Assembly: GCA_030540405.1 (NCBI GenBank)
Contig: JAUNWH010000001.1
Span: forward strand, 62,001-126,000
Origin: Spirochaetales bacterium
GTDB lineage: Bacteria; Spirochaetota; Spirochaetia; Treponematales; Treponemataceae
DNA: 64,000 nt
Direction: 5' to 3'
Every line of letters starts with the position of its first letter. Positions within the stretch are counted from its first letter, which is position 1. The position numbers and the translations under genes were made by a program. Under the pieces are notes generated by a model, which was not told the origin of the DNA, did not search any database, and worked only from the letters and a program-made list of their open reading frames with translations. This document shows, in pieces, positions 1 to 8,440 of this stretch.

Positions 1-310
1 CGACATGAACCATCTTGTGCTTGACGTTTACAAGCACCTCGGAAAGCCGAAGAAGCGCCTTGCCCATTTCCCGTACTGGCTTGCATATTTCGGCGGAAAA
101 TGCTTTGACCTGCTTGCGTTCATTCTGCACAAGAAGTTTGCAATCAATTCAATCCGCGTAAAAAAGTTCTGCCAGAACACATATTTCAAGTCGTCAAGAG
201 TTCCGCAGACTGGCTTTTCCGCTCCTGTTGAACTTGAGGAGGGCTTGCGGCGAACAATCGACTACGAGTTTGTAAAGAAAGTTCAGGGGCATACTTTTAG
301 CTGCGAGTAG
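1..310 (+). CDS. C-terminal end of an NAD-dependent epimerase/dehydratase (partial)
   Basis: The reading frame is open at the left edge, so only the last ~102 codons are present; the ATG at position 5 is probably internal. The stretch GFSAPVELEEGLRRTIDYEF near the C terminus resembles the end of extended short-chain dehydrogenases that act on nucleotide sugars, where 'leGLrrtidWe' closes the substrate domain. The NAD-binding GxxGxxG and the YxxxK catalytic motif would lie upstream and cannot be seen. It ends convergent with the chemotaxis receptor, with a REP-like repeat between them. The family call is moderate; the substrate cannot be given. Confidence 0.6.
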   Translation, partial: DMNHLVLDVYKHLGKPKKRLAHFPYWLAYFGGKCFDLLAFILHKKFAINSIRVKKFCQNTYFKSSRVPQTGFSAPVELEEGLRRTIDYEFVKKVQGHTFSCE

Positions 311-321
311 ATTTTACAATA

Positions 322-348
322 GATTACTCGGACAAGTCTTGAATGACA
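322..348. repeat. REP-like palindromic repeat, copy A
   Basis: A 27-base element starting GATTACTCGG and ending GAATGACA. It shares its outline (GATT - inverted repeat around CAAG - AATGACA) with copies at 19391-19446 and 60847-60874. It also lies inside a wider inverted repeat: GGACAAGT at 330-337 pairs with ACTTGTCC at 362-369. It sits between two convergent genes, the usual place for REP elements, and may help transcription end. Confidence 0.45.
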
Positions 349-378
349 GTGAAATCTCAATACTTGTCCCAAATCGCT

Positions 379-2466
379 TTACTTCACCTTGAACGGAGAA
401 ATTGCGTGATTAAGAATTTCAACAGAGGCATTGTTTTTGCTTACAGTTTCTGTGATTTTGTTTGAGGCGGCAAGCAGAGTGGCTGCGGCGTCTTTGCATT
501 CTGTAAGATTCTGTTCTACGCTTGAGTTTAGTTTTACGAGCTCATTGCAAATTGAAGACGCATCTGTTGTAACTTGCACAATTTTTTCAGTACCAGATTT
601 TACGATTTTGGAACTGCTTTTCATGTCATCAAGCGCGCTTAAAATTTCCTGAGCTTTTTGACCTTGTTCTTCTGCGGAAGATTTAAGACTGTCTACAGAA
701 GTATTGATGTTGGCGATTTTTTCGATTGTATTTTCAAAAGCTTTTTCAACATCGATTGATGTGTCTGAAATTGTGTCAATTTGAGTTTGAATAAGCTTGA
801 GCGATTCGGAAGAAGATTTTGCTTGCTTTGATGTCGTTTCTGCAAGTTTGCGGATTTCATTGGCAACAACGGCAAAACCTTTTCCGGCAACACCTGCGTG
901 AGCTGCTTCAATTGCGGCGTTCATGGCAAGAAGATTTGTCTGGCTTGCGACGGATGCAATTATTTTGTTTGTATCAAGAAGATTTTTTGATTTCTCTTTG
1001 ACTTCAAGAATCTGCGCAACTGAATTTTTCAACTCGTTTCTATTTTTGTCTGCAAATTCTACAAGTTCTGAAACATCTTTTGAAGTTTCACTTATTTTTT
1101 CATTTACGGCAAGAACATTGTTTGCCACAATTTCAATTGAGTCAGAGGAATCGTCGATTATCCGGTCTTGGGTTTCAATTTCAGATTTAAGACTGTTGAT
1201 TTGTTTTACGATTTCTGTAACGGACTGGTCAATCTTGTCAACTGAATGAATCTGCGTTTGGACACTTTGCGCAACATTTTCAACAGAACTGTTTGTTGTT
1301 TCAACGCTTTGTCCGATTACATCAGAAGCTTCTGAAAGATTTTCTGTAATATTGCCGATGTCATTTGCAGAATTTCTTATGCCTTTTATGAGCGAAGAAA
1401 GGTCAACGATAATGTTGTTGAATCCTTCTGCAAGTTCCGCCGCTTCTTTTGTTCTGCCATCTTTAACTTCTTTTGTAAAGTCGCCTTGCGCAATTTCATT
1501 GCAATTTACAGCCATAAGTTTAAATTCCTTGGCGCTTGATTTTGCGCTGAAAAGAAGAATAACTGCCGCAGTTGCAATTGCCGCAATGATTATGAGCAAA
1601 ACTTTAAAGATTGCTGAATAGCTGTTTTTTGTAAAGTCGGAAACAGGACCGTAAGCTACAATGTACCATGGAGTAGAAGAGGATTTGCATACTCCATAAA
1701 AAATTCCGCCTTTTATAATTATATTTGATGAATTAAAGAAATTGACTTTGGTAAAGTTATGTTTTTTAAATTCAGACTCATCAAAAATCGATTTTTCCAT
1801 TAAAAAAGATGTGTCGTCATTTGTAATAAACAAGCCGTCTGCGTTTACCATATATGCCTTTGCGTTTTCAGAAATTTTAATATCTGCCATTGTCGCAGAA
1901 AGATTGTCCAGTATTATATCAATTGCGGCTACTCCAAGCAGTTTGTTGTTTTCATCTTTTACATCCTTGCTGATTGTTGTGCAGATTGAATTTGTCATTG
2001 TATCAACATAAGGATCTGTAATTGCAAACTCTCCAGAATTTTTTACAGCATCTTGAAACCATGGACGCTCAGGAGGAAGCCAGCCAGCATCAGGATTCCA
2101 GCCAGAACTGTCAGAATAAAATCCGCCTGGCTCATAGCGGGAAATCAAAGTTCCGTAGTATAGAGAAAAATCATCAGGCATATCTACAGTAAGTGCCGTT
2201 GCCGCAAGGTCTGCGATTTCCTTGTTGTGTCTTTCTTTAAGAATATTTTTTAGATGATCAATCTGAATTTCATATTTTTGAATAATTGCTGATATTTTAC
2301 TGTCAAGATTTTCAATCGAAGTTTCTGTAATTTTTTCAATATCTGTGTTTATTGCTTTATTTAACGCAATAAGAAAAGAAATAATTATGAATGTTGAAAC
2401 AAGAACTAGTGGCAAAATGTTTCCTAAAACCATTTTTGTAGAAAGTGAAATATGTTTGTTTTTCAT
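379..2466 (-). CDS. Methyl-accepting chemotaxis protein with extracellular Cache domain
   Basis: A 695-residue transmembrane chemoreceptor. A first membrane helix lies at about residues 10-32, followed by a ~250-residue periplasmic sensor of dCache type (it contains the typical 'RPWFQDAV...ITDPYVD' region), a second helix near 285-307, a HAMP linker, then a long coiled-coil signalling domain. The hairpin tip contains [15 protein letters not shown], the hallmark that contacts CheA and CheW. The start was set at 2466 rather than the in-frame ATG at 2478, because GGGAGG lies just before 2466. dCache domains often bind amino acids or other small ligands; the ligand here is unknown. It is a single gene with an upstream region full of inverted repeats. 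Confidence 0.93.
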   Translation of the reverse strand: MKNKHISLSTKMVLGNILPLVLVSTFIIISFLIALNKAINTDIEKITETSIENLDSKISAIIQKYEIQIDHLKNILKERHNKEIADLAATALTVDMPDDFSLYYGTLISRYEPGGFYSDSSGWNPDAGWLPPERPWFQDAVKNSGEFAITDPYVDTMTNSICTTISKDVKDENNKLLGVAAIDIILDNLSATMADIKISENAKAYMVNADGLFITNDDTSFLMEKSIFDESEFKKHNFTKVNFFNSSNIIIKGGIFYGVCKSSSTPWYIVAYGPVSDFTKNSYSAIFKVLLIIIAAIATAAVILLFSAKSSAKEFKLMAVNCNEIAQGDFTKEVKDGRTKEAAELAEGFNNIIVDLSSLIKGIRNSANDIGNITENLSEASDVIGQSVETTNSSVENVAQSVQTQIHSVDKIDQSVTEIVKQINSLKSEIETQDRIIDDSSDSIEIVANNVLAVNEKISETSKDVSELVEFADKNRNELKNSVAQILEVKEKSKNLLDTNKIIASVASQTNLLAMNAAIEAAHAGVAGKGFAVVANEIRKLAETTSKQAKSSSESLKLIQTQIDTISDTSIDVEKAFENTIEKIANINTSVDSLKSSAEEQGQKAQEILSALDDMKSSSKIVKSGTEKIVQVTTDASSICNELVKLNSSVEQNLTECKDAAATLLAASNKITETVSKNNASVEILNHAISPFKVK

Positions 2467-2478
2467 ACAACCTCCCAT

Positions 2479-2578
2479 AAAAAGTCAACGAGAAAATTTC
2501 AATTTTCGATTTGACTTTTTATGCCCATTCGCAATGAAATGAGAATGGGCAGTTGATAAGAAAGTTTGCAACGCAAAC
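2479..2578. repeat. Cluster of three inverted repeats upstream of the chemoreceptor gene
   Basis: Three separate palindromes follow each other. At 2479-2520, a 10-base outer arm (AAAAAGTCAA / TTGACTTTTT) encloses a 7-base inner arm (GAAAATT / AATTTTC). At 2523-2550, GCCCATTC pairs with GAATGGGC. At 2564-2578, GTTTGC pairs with GCAAAC around a 3-base loop. The first lies directly in front of the chemoreceptor ribosome-binding site, so it would form in that mRNA leader if transcription starts upstream. A fourth stem at 2584-2622 is the terminator of the operon behind. Confidence 0.6.
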
Positions 2579-2583
2579 TTGTG

Positions 2584-2622
2584 AATAAAAACTTTGACGC
2601 TATCTTAGGCAAAGTTTTTATT
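2584..2622 (-). terminator. Terminator at the end of the mdh-to-frdA operon
   Basis: A perfect 13-base stem: AATAAAAACTTTG (2584-2596) pairs with CAAAGTTTTTATT (2610-2622) around a 13-base loop. It sits ten bases past the frdA stop, and on the minus strand the descending arm is U-rich, as expected of an intrinsic terminator. It closes the succinate operon. Confidence 0.75.
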
Positions 2623-2631
2623 ACACTCTCT

Positions 2632-4275
2632 TTATTTACTTGCACCAGGAATTATTTTTTCAAATTCCGGGTTTCCGTGGTGGTAAACTGGCAAAATTTT
2701 AGGAGAAACTTCATCTCCCTTGATTCCAGCCGCATCGCGTTCCTTTTCAAATGCCTTTACATGGTCAAGGTTCATTTTTGAAGTTTCAGAAAGCTGAATG
2801 TCCTTGAACATTTTTCCGGCTTCAATTCCAGCTTCGCGGCCGAATACAACAACGTCAAGCAAAGAATTTCCCATCAATCGGTTTGTTCCATGGACACCGC
2901 CGGAAGCCTCTCCGGCAACAAGCAGATTCTTTACATTTGTGTGGCAAGTCTTGTCGATTTCAACACCGCCGTTCTGGTAGTGAAGCGTAGGGTAAACCAA
3001 AATCGGTTCCTTGCGGATGTCGATTCCGTATTTAATGAACATATTGTACATCGCAGGAATAGACTTTAAGATTGTGCCTTCGCCGTGAATCATATCAATC
3101 ATCGGAGTATCAAGCCAAACAGCGTCCTGAACCTCATTGTGAACGCCACGACCTTCTTTTACTTCGCGGATAATTCCAGAAGCGTTTACGTCGCGTGTTT
3201 CAAGAGGATGAATATAAACCTCACCATTCTTATTAATCAGCTTAGCGCCAAGCGAGCGCACTTTTTCTGTTACAAGTTTTCCAAGAATCTGGCTTGGGTA
3301 AGCAGCTCCTGTAGGATGATACTGCAATGAATCCTGATACAAAAGCTTTGCGCCTGCGCGGTAAGCAAGAACAAGACCGTCAGCTGTAGCACCATAATGG
3401 TTTGAAGTAGGGAATCCCTGGTAATGCATACGACCTGCACCACCAGTTGCAAGAATCACAACTTTTGCCTTTGCGATGTAAAGCTCGTTTGTTTCCATGT
3501 TCATAAGAACCGCGCCGCAAGCTTCGCCCTTGTCGTTCTTGATAAGCTCAATCGCCGATGTGAAATCAACAACAGTGATGTTGTCCTTGCGGTTGAAAGT
3601 CTCATCGCGGAGCGTTCGCATGATTTCTGCTCCGGAATAGTCCTTGCAGGCGTGCATACGTTTTCGGCTTGTTCCGCCGCCATGGGTTGTAACCATTGTT
3701 CCGTCCGGCATTTTGTCAAATTCAACGCCAAGGTCGTTCAGCCATTTGATTACAGACGGAGCTTTATTTACAAGTGTATAAACAAGCTCAGGTTTTCCAT
3801 CAAAGTGTCCGCCGCCAAAACAGTCAAGGTAATGCTGAGCAGGTGAGTCGTTCGGCTTGTCCGCAGCCTGGATTCCACCTTCAGCCATCATTGTGTTTGC
3901 GTCACCTACGCGAAGTTTTGTAACAAGAAGAACTTTTGCGCCGGCTTCAGAAGCCATGATTGCCGCGGAAGTTCCGGCTCCACCACCGCCGATTACAAGA
4001 ACATCAGTTTCATAGTCAACGTGGTTCAAATCAATGTGCTCCGGTTCGATTCTTGGTTTTGCCTCAAGCATTTTTGCCAGTTCAATAGGAGCTTTCTGTC
4101 CTTTGTTAGGACCGATTTTCAGCTCCTCAAACTGGCTCTTGATTCTATCCGGATGAAATTTCAAAAGCAAATCGTCTTTTTCTTCCGCTGTAAGACGAGC
4201 GTGTTCAAATTTAAGGTTCTCTTCGCGTTTTTCTGCAACAATCTTAGCTGCATCGTCAAGATAATTTCCGTACAT
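2632..4275 (-). CDS. frdA: Soluble fumarate reductase flavoprotein subunit (TfrA/FrdA-like)
   Basis: 547 residues. It reduces fumarate to succinate on FAD, probably in the cytoplasm, since there is no signal peptide and no membrane-anchor gene nearby. After an ~88-residue N-terminal extension, the FAD-binding motif is at residues 96-101 (GGGGAG). Active-site residues of the family are present: H320-P-T-G, R361-D, H432 and R466 in GTNRLMGNS. The histidine that carries covalent FAD in classical FrdA/SdhA is replaced by N127 (D-A-N-T), so FAD should be non-covalent. Only ~80 residues follow R466, so most of the usual C-terminal helical domain is missing. The length is close to thiol:fumarate reductase TfrA. 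L-aspartate oxidase is the main alternative; context favours fumarate reduction. Last gene of the operon. Confidence 0.85.
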   Translation of the reverse strand: MYGNYLDDAAKIVAEKREENLKFEHARLTAEEKDDLLLKFHPDRIKSQFEELKIGPNKGQKAPIELAKMLEAKPRIEPEHIDLNHVDYETDVLVIGGGGAGTSAAIMASEAGAKVLLVTKLRVGDANTMMAEGGIQAADKPNDSPAQHYLDCFGGGHFDGKPELVYTLVNKAPSVIKWLNDLGVEFDKMPDGTMVTTHGGGTSRKRMHACKDYSGAEIMRTLRDETFNRKDNITVVDFTSAIELIKNDKGEACGAVLMNMETNELYIAKAKVVILATGGAGRMHYQGFPTSNHYGATADGLVLAYRAGAKLLYQDSLQYHPTGAAYPSQILGKLVTEKVRSLGAKLINKNGEVYIHPLETRDVNASGIIREVKEGRGVHNEVQDAVWLDTPMIDMIHGEGTILKSIPAMYNMFIKYGIDIRKEPILVYPTLHYQNGGVEIDKTCHTNVKNLLVAGEASGGVHGTNRLMGNSLLDVVVFGREAGIEAGKMFKDIQLSETSKMNLDHVKAFEKERDAAGIKGDEVSPKILPVYHHGNPEFEKIIPGASK

Positions 4276-4294
4276 ATTTTTATCTCCTGAAGGA

Positions 4295-4311
4295 GCGCCA
4301 TGCTTGGGCGC
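4295..4311. other. Stem-loop between frdB and frdA
   Basis: GCGCC (4295-4299) pairs with GGCGC (4307-4311) around a 7-base loop in the 75-base gap between the two fumarate reductase genes, just before the frdA ribosome-binding site (AGGAG). There is no U-tract after it, so it is more likely an mRNA-stability or processing element than a terminator. Confidence 0.4.
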
Positions 4312-4350
4312 GTCAGTATTTTTCTGAACTACACGGATATGCGGTCCAGA

Positions 4351-5034
4351 TTATTTTTCAATTTCTCGTGTGTTATACAGTTCTTTGATTTCAGCCAAAG
4401 GCTTTTTCATCAGGTTCTGGATAAGTTCCTCGCACTTTCCTTCGTTGATTTCTTCCACACGGTCAAGAAGATGCTGGCTCTGCGGCTGGATATATTTTCC
4501 GTTCAGGCGGCGCGCAAGCTCCGCAACCTGAGGATGGCTGATTCCTGCCGGACAACGGGAAGAACAGCAGCCGCACATGATGCAGTCAAAAGAAAGATCC
4601 GCGCATTTTGCAAAATCACCGCGCTGCGCGTAGGCAATGTACTGCATTGTCTGAAGATTCTGAGGACAGGCGCGTGTGCAGGCATTGCATCCTACGCAAG
4701 AATAAATTTCCGGGTAAAGCTGCATCATAACAGCCTGTTCCGGCTTCATTGTGTTCAGGTCGTAAACCTGCTTCACAAGAGGGAAGAACGGAAGGGTGGC
4801 GATGTACATGTCGTTCTCGACTTTCTTTGAGCAGGCAAGGCAGGTCTGGAGCTGGTTCTCGCCCTTGATTCTGTAGATTGTGGCGCAGGCTCCGCAGAAT
4901 CCGTTGCGGCATCCGCAGCCGCGTTTGAGCTGATAGCCGGCATATTCCATAGCATTCATGATTGTAAGTTCTGCCGGAACATCATATTTCTTTCCGAACA
5001 GATATATTGTAGCCATCTGTTTTGTCTCTGACAT
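4351..5034 (-). CDS. frdB: Fumarate reductase iron-sulfur subunit (FrdB-like)
   Basis: 227 residues. It passes electrons to the flavoprotein encoded next. The N-terminal ferredoxin fold has the [2Fe-2S] cysteines C40/C42/C47/C50 and C65/C68. Two clusters of CxxCxxCxxxCP type follow (C113-116-119-123 and C151-154-157-161), so both C-terminal clusters should be [4Fe-4S]; classical FrdB has one [3Fe-4S] site there for quinol, which fits absence of a quinone partner. The start has AGGAG eight bases upstream. It lies between flxA and frdA in the same operon. Its electron donor is likely the HdrBC/Flx module rather than a membrane quinol; this is inference from context. Confidence 0.85.
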   Translation of the reverse strand: MSETKQMATIYLFGKKYDVPAELTIMNAMEYAGYQLKRGCGCRNGFCGACATIYRIKGENQLQTCLACSKKVENDMYIATLPFFPLVKQVYDLNTMKPEQAVMMQLYPEIYSCVGCNACTRACPQNLQTMQYIAYAQRGDFAKCADLSFDCIMCGCCSSRCPAGISHPQVAELARRLNGKYIQPQSQHLLDRVEEINEGKCEELIQNLMKKPLAEIKELYNTREIEK

Positions 5035-5048
5035 AATTTAATCTCCTC

Positions 5049-5068
5049 ATGCGCCGTGGACGGCGCAT
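5049..5068. other. Stem-loop between flxA and frdB
   Basis: A perfect 8-base stem, ATGCGCCG (5049-5056) with CGGCGCAT (5061-5068), and a 4-base loop, in the 82-base gap before frdB. It ends just before the frdB AGGAG sequence and has no U-tract, so it probably separates mRNA segments or tunes stability rather than ending transcription. Confidence 0.5.
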
Positions 5069-5116
5069 CTGAAGTCTTATAAAAATTTTCGAATCTTCAC
5101 AGGAAAATTCTTGAAA

Positions 5117-5947
5117 TCAATACTCTGGAGGCAGTTCCCCAAGCTGGTCGAAGCTGAACACAGGTCCGTCCTTGCAGACGAATTTGTCGCCTATGTTGCA
5201 TCTTCCGCATTTTCCGATTCCGCACTTCATGCGCATTTCCATAGTCGTAAAGACCTGATTGTCCTTGAATCCGAGCTTTTTCAATGCGTCGAGCGAGAGG
5301 TGAATCAGAATTGGCGGTCCGCACATGATTACTGTCATGCTAGGATCCGGATTGCATTCTGTAACGTAAGGAGGAACAAATCCGACGTGCCCGTCCCAGT
5401 CGTCCTGAGGGCGGTCTATTGTAAGATTTATCGAGCAGTTCGGCTGCTTCATCCAGACGTTCTGCATCTCCTCAAGGCGCACAAGATCAGCCTTCGAGCG
5501 GCTTCCGTAGATGACCTGAATTCTTCCGTAGTTCTCGCGGTGATCCATCATGTAGTTTACAACCGAGTGGACCGGAGCGATTCCGATACCGCCTGCGATG
5601 ACGAGAATGTCCTTGCCCTTGAGCGCGCCTTCAACAGGGAATCCGTTTCCAATCGGTCCGCGGAGGCAGATTTCCTGGCCGACTTCCGCGGAGTGAAGCC
5701 ATTCTGTGACGCAGCCGCACTTCTTTATCGAGAATTCCATGTGTGTTTCAAGAGTCGGGGATGAGGTTATTGAAATCATCGATTCGCCCACGCCCGGAAC
5801 AATCAGCATTGCGCACTGACCCGGAATGTGCTCGAACAGTTTCTTTCCGTCAAGACCGACTACACTGAAAGTCTTTACATCAGGAGTTTCCTGCTTAATG
5901 TCAATAATTTTTCCTACATAAGGAATAAAGCTTTCTTTGTTTTCCAT
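5117..5947 (-). CDS. flxA: FlxA-like FAD/NAD-binding oxidoreductase subunit
   Basis: 276 residues of the ferredoxin-NADP reductase/PyrK/sulfhydrogenase-gamma family. The FAD-binding barrel has the SITSSP motif (~residue 60); the NAD-binding part begins with VIAGGIGIAPV. A C-terminal cysteine loop (CGIGKCGRC...C) can hold a [2Fe-2S] cluster. In the FlxABCD-HdrABC system, FlxA is the NADH-oxidising entry point. Starts with AGGAG upstream, 16 bases after flxB. It provides the NADH link of this operon; NAD versus NADP preference is not visible from sequence. Confidence 0.82.
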   Translation of the reverse strand: MENKESFIPYVGKIIDIKQETPDVKTFSVVGLDGKKLFEHIPGQCAMLIVPGVGESMISITSSPTLETHMEFSIKKCGCVTEWLHSAEVGQEICLRGPIGNGFPVEGALKGKDILVIAGGIGIAPVHSVVNYMMDHRENYGRIQVIYGSRSKADLVRLEEMQNVWMKQPNCSINLTIDRPQDDWDGHVGFVPPYVTECNPDPSMTVIMCGPPILIHLSLDALKKLGFKDNQVFTTMEMRMKCGIGKCGRCNIGDKFVCKDGPVFSFDQLGELPPEY

Positions 5948-5963
5948 CAGTTTCTCCTATTCC

Positions 5964-7001
5964 TTAGATGTCATCGCTCTCGTTGACGGCTTTGATGACC
6001 TTGACGATGTTCATGTTCACAGGGCAGTTTTCAACGCAGCGTCCGCAGCCCACACAGCTGAACATTCCTTCATGCGCCATAGGATAGTACATGAGCTTGT
6101 GCATGAATCTCTGTCGGCTTCTTTCCTTCTGTGTGTGGCGCGGATTCTCGGCGGCCATCTGGGTGAAGTCGTTGTACATGCAGGAATCCCAGCAGCGCAC
6201 CTGGCGCACGCCGTTGCTTGTGGCGAAGTCGCGCACATCGAAGCACATACAGGTAGGGCAGACATAAGTGCAGGTTCCGCAGCCTACGCATGGCTCTGAA
6301 ACCTTGTCCCAAATTTTCGAGTTGAAAATTTTGAGCATGTCCTTGCCCTGGAACTTGGAGAGATCCAGATGGGCGAACGGAAGAGCCTCAACTTTTGCCG
6401 AGATGTCCTTCTTGCAGGATTCAACAGCGGATGCGTCAGCGTCTTCAAGAGCGGATTTCGCGTTCTCGACAAAAGCCTTGCCCTTGTCGGTGTTCGCCTC
6501 AAAATAGTACTTTCCGTCGGCAAGCCAGCAGCTAACGTCTCCGGCAGGTTTTGCAAGCGACGCGTCAATTCCGAATGTGGAACAGAAGCAGGTTTTCGCA
6601 GGCTCGTTGCAGGCAAGGACAATTACTGTTCCGTGCTCGCGGCGGTTCTTGTAGTATGAGTCCACCGGATTCATGTTCAGGTAGACGTTGTCGATTGCGG
6701 TAAATCCGCGGGCATCGCAGGCGCGTACACCGAAGATTACAAAATCCTCGACTTCCTTGCGCGGGTCAACGACCTTGACTTCCTTTCCGCTCATTTCATA
6801 GCTTACCAGATGCTCGGTCTTAGGAAAGAAGAAATCCTTTGCGGAGCGTGTGGTCTTTAATTTTTCTGAAAACTTTGTGCCTTTCTGCCATTTCGCGAAG
6901 TCGGCTTTTCCCGAATTGTTGTCAACAGGCAAGTACAAAGGCTGCTTTGAACCGATAAGCTCAAATAATGAATCGATTTTATCTTTTGCGATACTAAGCA
7001 T
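5964..7001 (-). CDS. flxB: FlxB-like iron-sulfur subunit (sulfhydrogenase beta-like)
   Basis: 345 residues. The N-terminal two thirds resemble the beta subunit of sulfhydrogenase ('VFGVRACD...AID..YL' region and CNEPAKTCFC). Two ferredoxin motifs follow: CVGCGTCTYVCPTC near residue 240 and CVGCGRCVENCP near residue 325. It would wire electrons from the FlxA flavin toward HdrA. Its ATG overlaps the flxC stop by one base (TAATG), a sign of translational coupling. FlxB and FlxC are paralogous-looking electron carriers, so their individual letters are assigned by order and could be swapped. Confidence 0.78.
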   Translation of the reverse strand: MLSIAKDKIDSLFELIGSKQPLYLPVDNNSGKADFAKWQKGTKFSEKLKTTRSAKDFFFPKTEHLVSYEMSGKEVKVVDPRKEVEDFVIFGVRACDARGFTAIDNVYLNMNPVDSYYKNRREHGTVIVLACNEPAKTCFCSTFGIDASLAKPAGDVSCWLADGKYYFEANTDKGKAFVENAKSALEDADASAVESCKKDISAKVEALPFAHLDLSKFQGKDMLKIFNSKIWDKVSEPCVGCGTCTYVCPTCMCFDVRDFATSNGVRQVRCWDSCMYNDFTQMAAENPRHTQKERSRQRFMHKLMYYPMAHEGMFSCVGCGRCVENCPVNMNIVKVIKAVNESDDI

Positions 7002-7963
7002 TATTCATTACCTCCGTCTTTTGATCTGTCGTAAACAATCGTTGTCTCCGGGTCGTCTTCCTGGAAACGGAGCATTGCAGGCTTAGACTCCATGTCAACT
7101 CCGGCCTGATAGTCGCCGTAAATCTCATTGATGTCCTTGATGTACTTGCGGTTAAGAAGATAAAGCGGAATGTTCTGAGGGCAGACTCTTGAGCATTCAC
7201 CGCAGTCCGTGCAGCGTCCGGCCACGTGCCATGCGCGGATGATATGGAAGAGGCTTTCCTCAAAGCTTGTCTCCGCGACTTTCTGCGTCGTGTAGAGCGC
7301 GTTGTTGTCGAACACGCATTTCTCGCAGGTGCAGGCAGGGCATACGTTACGGCAGGCGTTGCATCTTATGCAGCGGCTGAATTCGTTTCTCCAGAATTCA
7401 TAGCGCTCGTTCACTGTCATGGCCTCAATCTTTGCGACTTCCTCCATTCTTGCCGTGTTCGGAGCAACCTCTGCTTCCGGATCCACGCCGATGTATTCAT
7501 CGCATGAGACGGGCTTCTTTCCGGCGCAGTTTCCGCATACATCTCCGCCGTCAATTGAATCCTGGCACGGAACGCCGATCGCATAGACATCGTCTCTTGT
7601 AATGCGGCTTTCCTTGAGCAGCTGGGTGAATGAATATGTGTCGGAAGGCTTCAGGAACACAAGCACAACTTCGGACGGAATAGGCTTGTCCTGCGCGTTC
7701 GGATCGCGCTGCTTCGCCATCGTGTTGTTCATGCGCGTAGTGCTCTTCGCAATCTCGATGTTCCTTGTGATTCCGACCAGATATTTTGAAAGGTTCGCCT
7801 TGCAGTATTTGTTGAAGACAAAATCCTTGTCCAGTTCTTCCGCGGTTGCGAATACGGCCGGAGTGATGTCGTCATCAAAGAGACCTTTTTTCCAGCCGAC
7901 AACCTTCTGTACCTTGCCTTCAGAAAGAAGTTCCTTGGCGCGGGCAATCAGTTTGTCTTGCAT
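7001..7963 (-). CDS. flxC: FlxC-like 4Fe-4S dicluster subunit
   Basis: 320 residues. Contains CIRCNACRNVCPACTC and CTDCGECSRVCP, two [4Fe-4S] motifs, after a domain with extra cysteines (CGNCAGK) like F420-dehydrogenase/Flx-type iron-sulfur proteins. The open frame extends to 8065, but that would overlap flxD by 118 bases; the ATG at 7963 has GGAGG seven bases upstream and overlaps flxD by only 16. Expected to sit between FlxA/FlxB and HdrA as an electron relay. No membrane segments, so the complex is cytoplasmic. Confidence 0.78.
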   Translation of the reverse strand: MQDKLIARAKELLSEGKVQKVVGWKKGLFDDDITPAVFATAEELDKDFVFNKYCKANLSKYLVGITRNIEIAKSTTRMNNTMAKQRDPNAQDKPIPSEVVLVFLKPSDTYSFTQLLKESRITRDDVYAIGVPCQDSIDGGDVCGNCAGKKPVSCDEYIGVDPEAEVAPNTARMEEVAKIEAMTVNERYEFWRNEFSRCIRCNACRNVCPACTCEKCVFDNNALYTTQKVAETSFEESLFHIIRAWHVAGRCTDCGECSRVCPQNIPLYLLNRKYIKDINEIYGDYQAGVDMESKPAMLRFQEDDPETTIVYDRSKDGGNE

Positions 7964-8388
7964 CTTACATCCTCCAGCTTCTTGTTTTCGCCAAGGGCCT
8001 TTATCTGCGATACGAAATCGTTCATGATTCCGGCAAAGCGGACACCTTCGGCGGCGGAACACCATTCAACGCGCGTGCGTCCCTTGTCAATTCCCAGATA
8101 GTCAAGCATCGAGAAGAGCAGGGTCATGCGGCGGCGCGCGAAATAGTTTCCTGTAGAGTAGTGACAGTCACCCGGGTGGCATCCGCATAGGATTACACCG
8201 TCTGCGCCACGCTGGAATGCACGGAGAATGAAAAGAGGATTCAGCCTGCATGAGCATGGAATACGGATGATTTTAACGTTCTTCGGATATTCAAGACGGT
8301 TGTTGCCAGCCAAGTCCGCACCGGCGTAAGAGCACCAGTTGCAGCAGAAAGCAACAATTCTCGGTTCCCATTCTTTATTTTCAGCCAT
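7948..8388 (-). CDS. flxD: FlxD/MvhD-like hydrogenase iron-sulfur (delta) subunit
   Basis: 146 residues, the typical size of MvhD. It has the family motifs CCNWCSYAGAD at the N terminus, R-I-P-C-S-C-R in the middle and GCHPGDCHY..GN, which bind a [2Fe-2S] cluster. MvhD/FlxD docks an electron-input module onto HdrA. No [NiFe]-hydrogenase large or small subunit is present beside it, so the input here is the NADH module FlxA rather than H2. The 52-base gap before it holds a weak stem and only a poor ribosome-binding site. Confidence 0.88.
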   Translation of the reverse strand: MAENKEWEPRIVAFCCNWCSYAGADLAGNNRLEYPKNVKIIRIPCSCRLNPLFILRAFQRGADGVILCGCHPGDCHYSTGNYFARRRMTLLFSMLDYLGIDKGRTRVEWCSAAEGVRFAGIMNDFVSQIKALGENKKLEDVRCKTN

Positions 8389-8440
8389 AGTTATTTTTTT
8401 CAGGATAAATAATTACGCATTGCTGTCTTGGCATTGCGAA

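Noticed and set aside
2632-4275. Calling the flavoprotein L-aspartate oxidase (NadB)
   Set aside because: No nadA or nadC nearby, an iron-sulfur FrdB-type partner lies directly upstream, and the operon makes fumarate. Non-covalent FAD alone does not decide it, so some doubt stays.
5111-5764. A 217-codon plus-strand open frame opposite flxA, and a similar 218-codon frame at 9494-10150 opposite hdrA
   Set aside because: Both lie fully inside well-supported genes on the other strand, lack recognisable domains, and are expected in GC-richer coding DNA with codon bias.
7001-8065. Longer start for flxC at 8065
   Set aside because: It would overlap flxD by 118 bases and has no ribosome-binding site; the ATG at 7963 has GGAGG.
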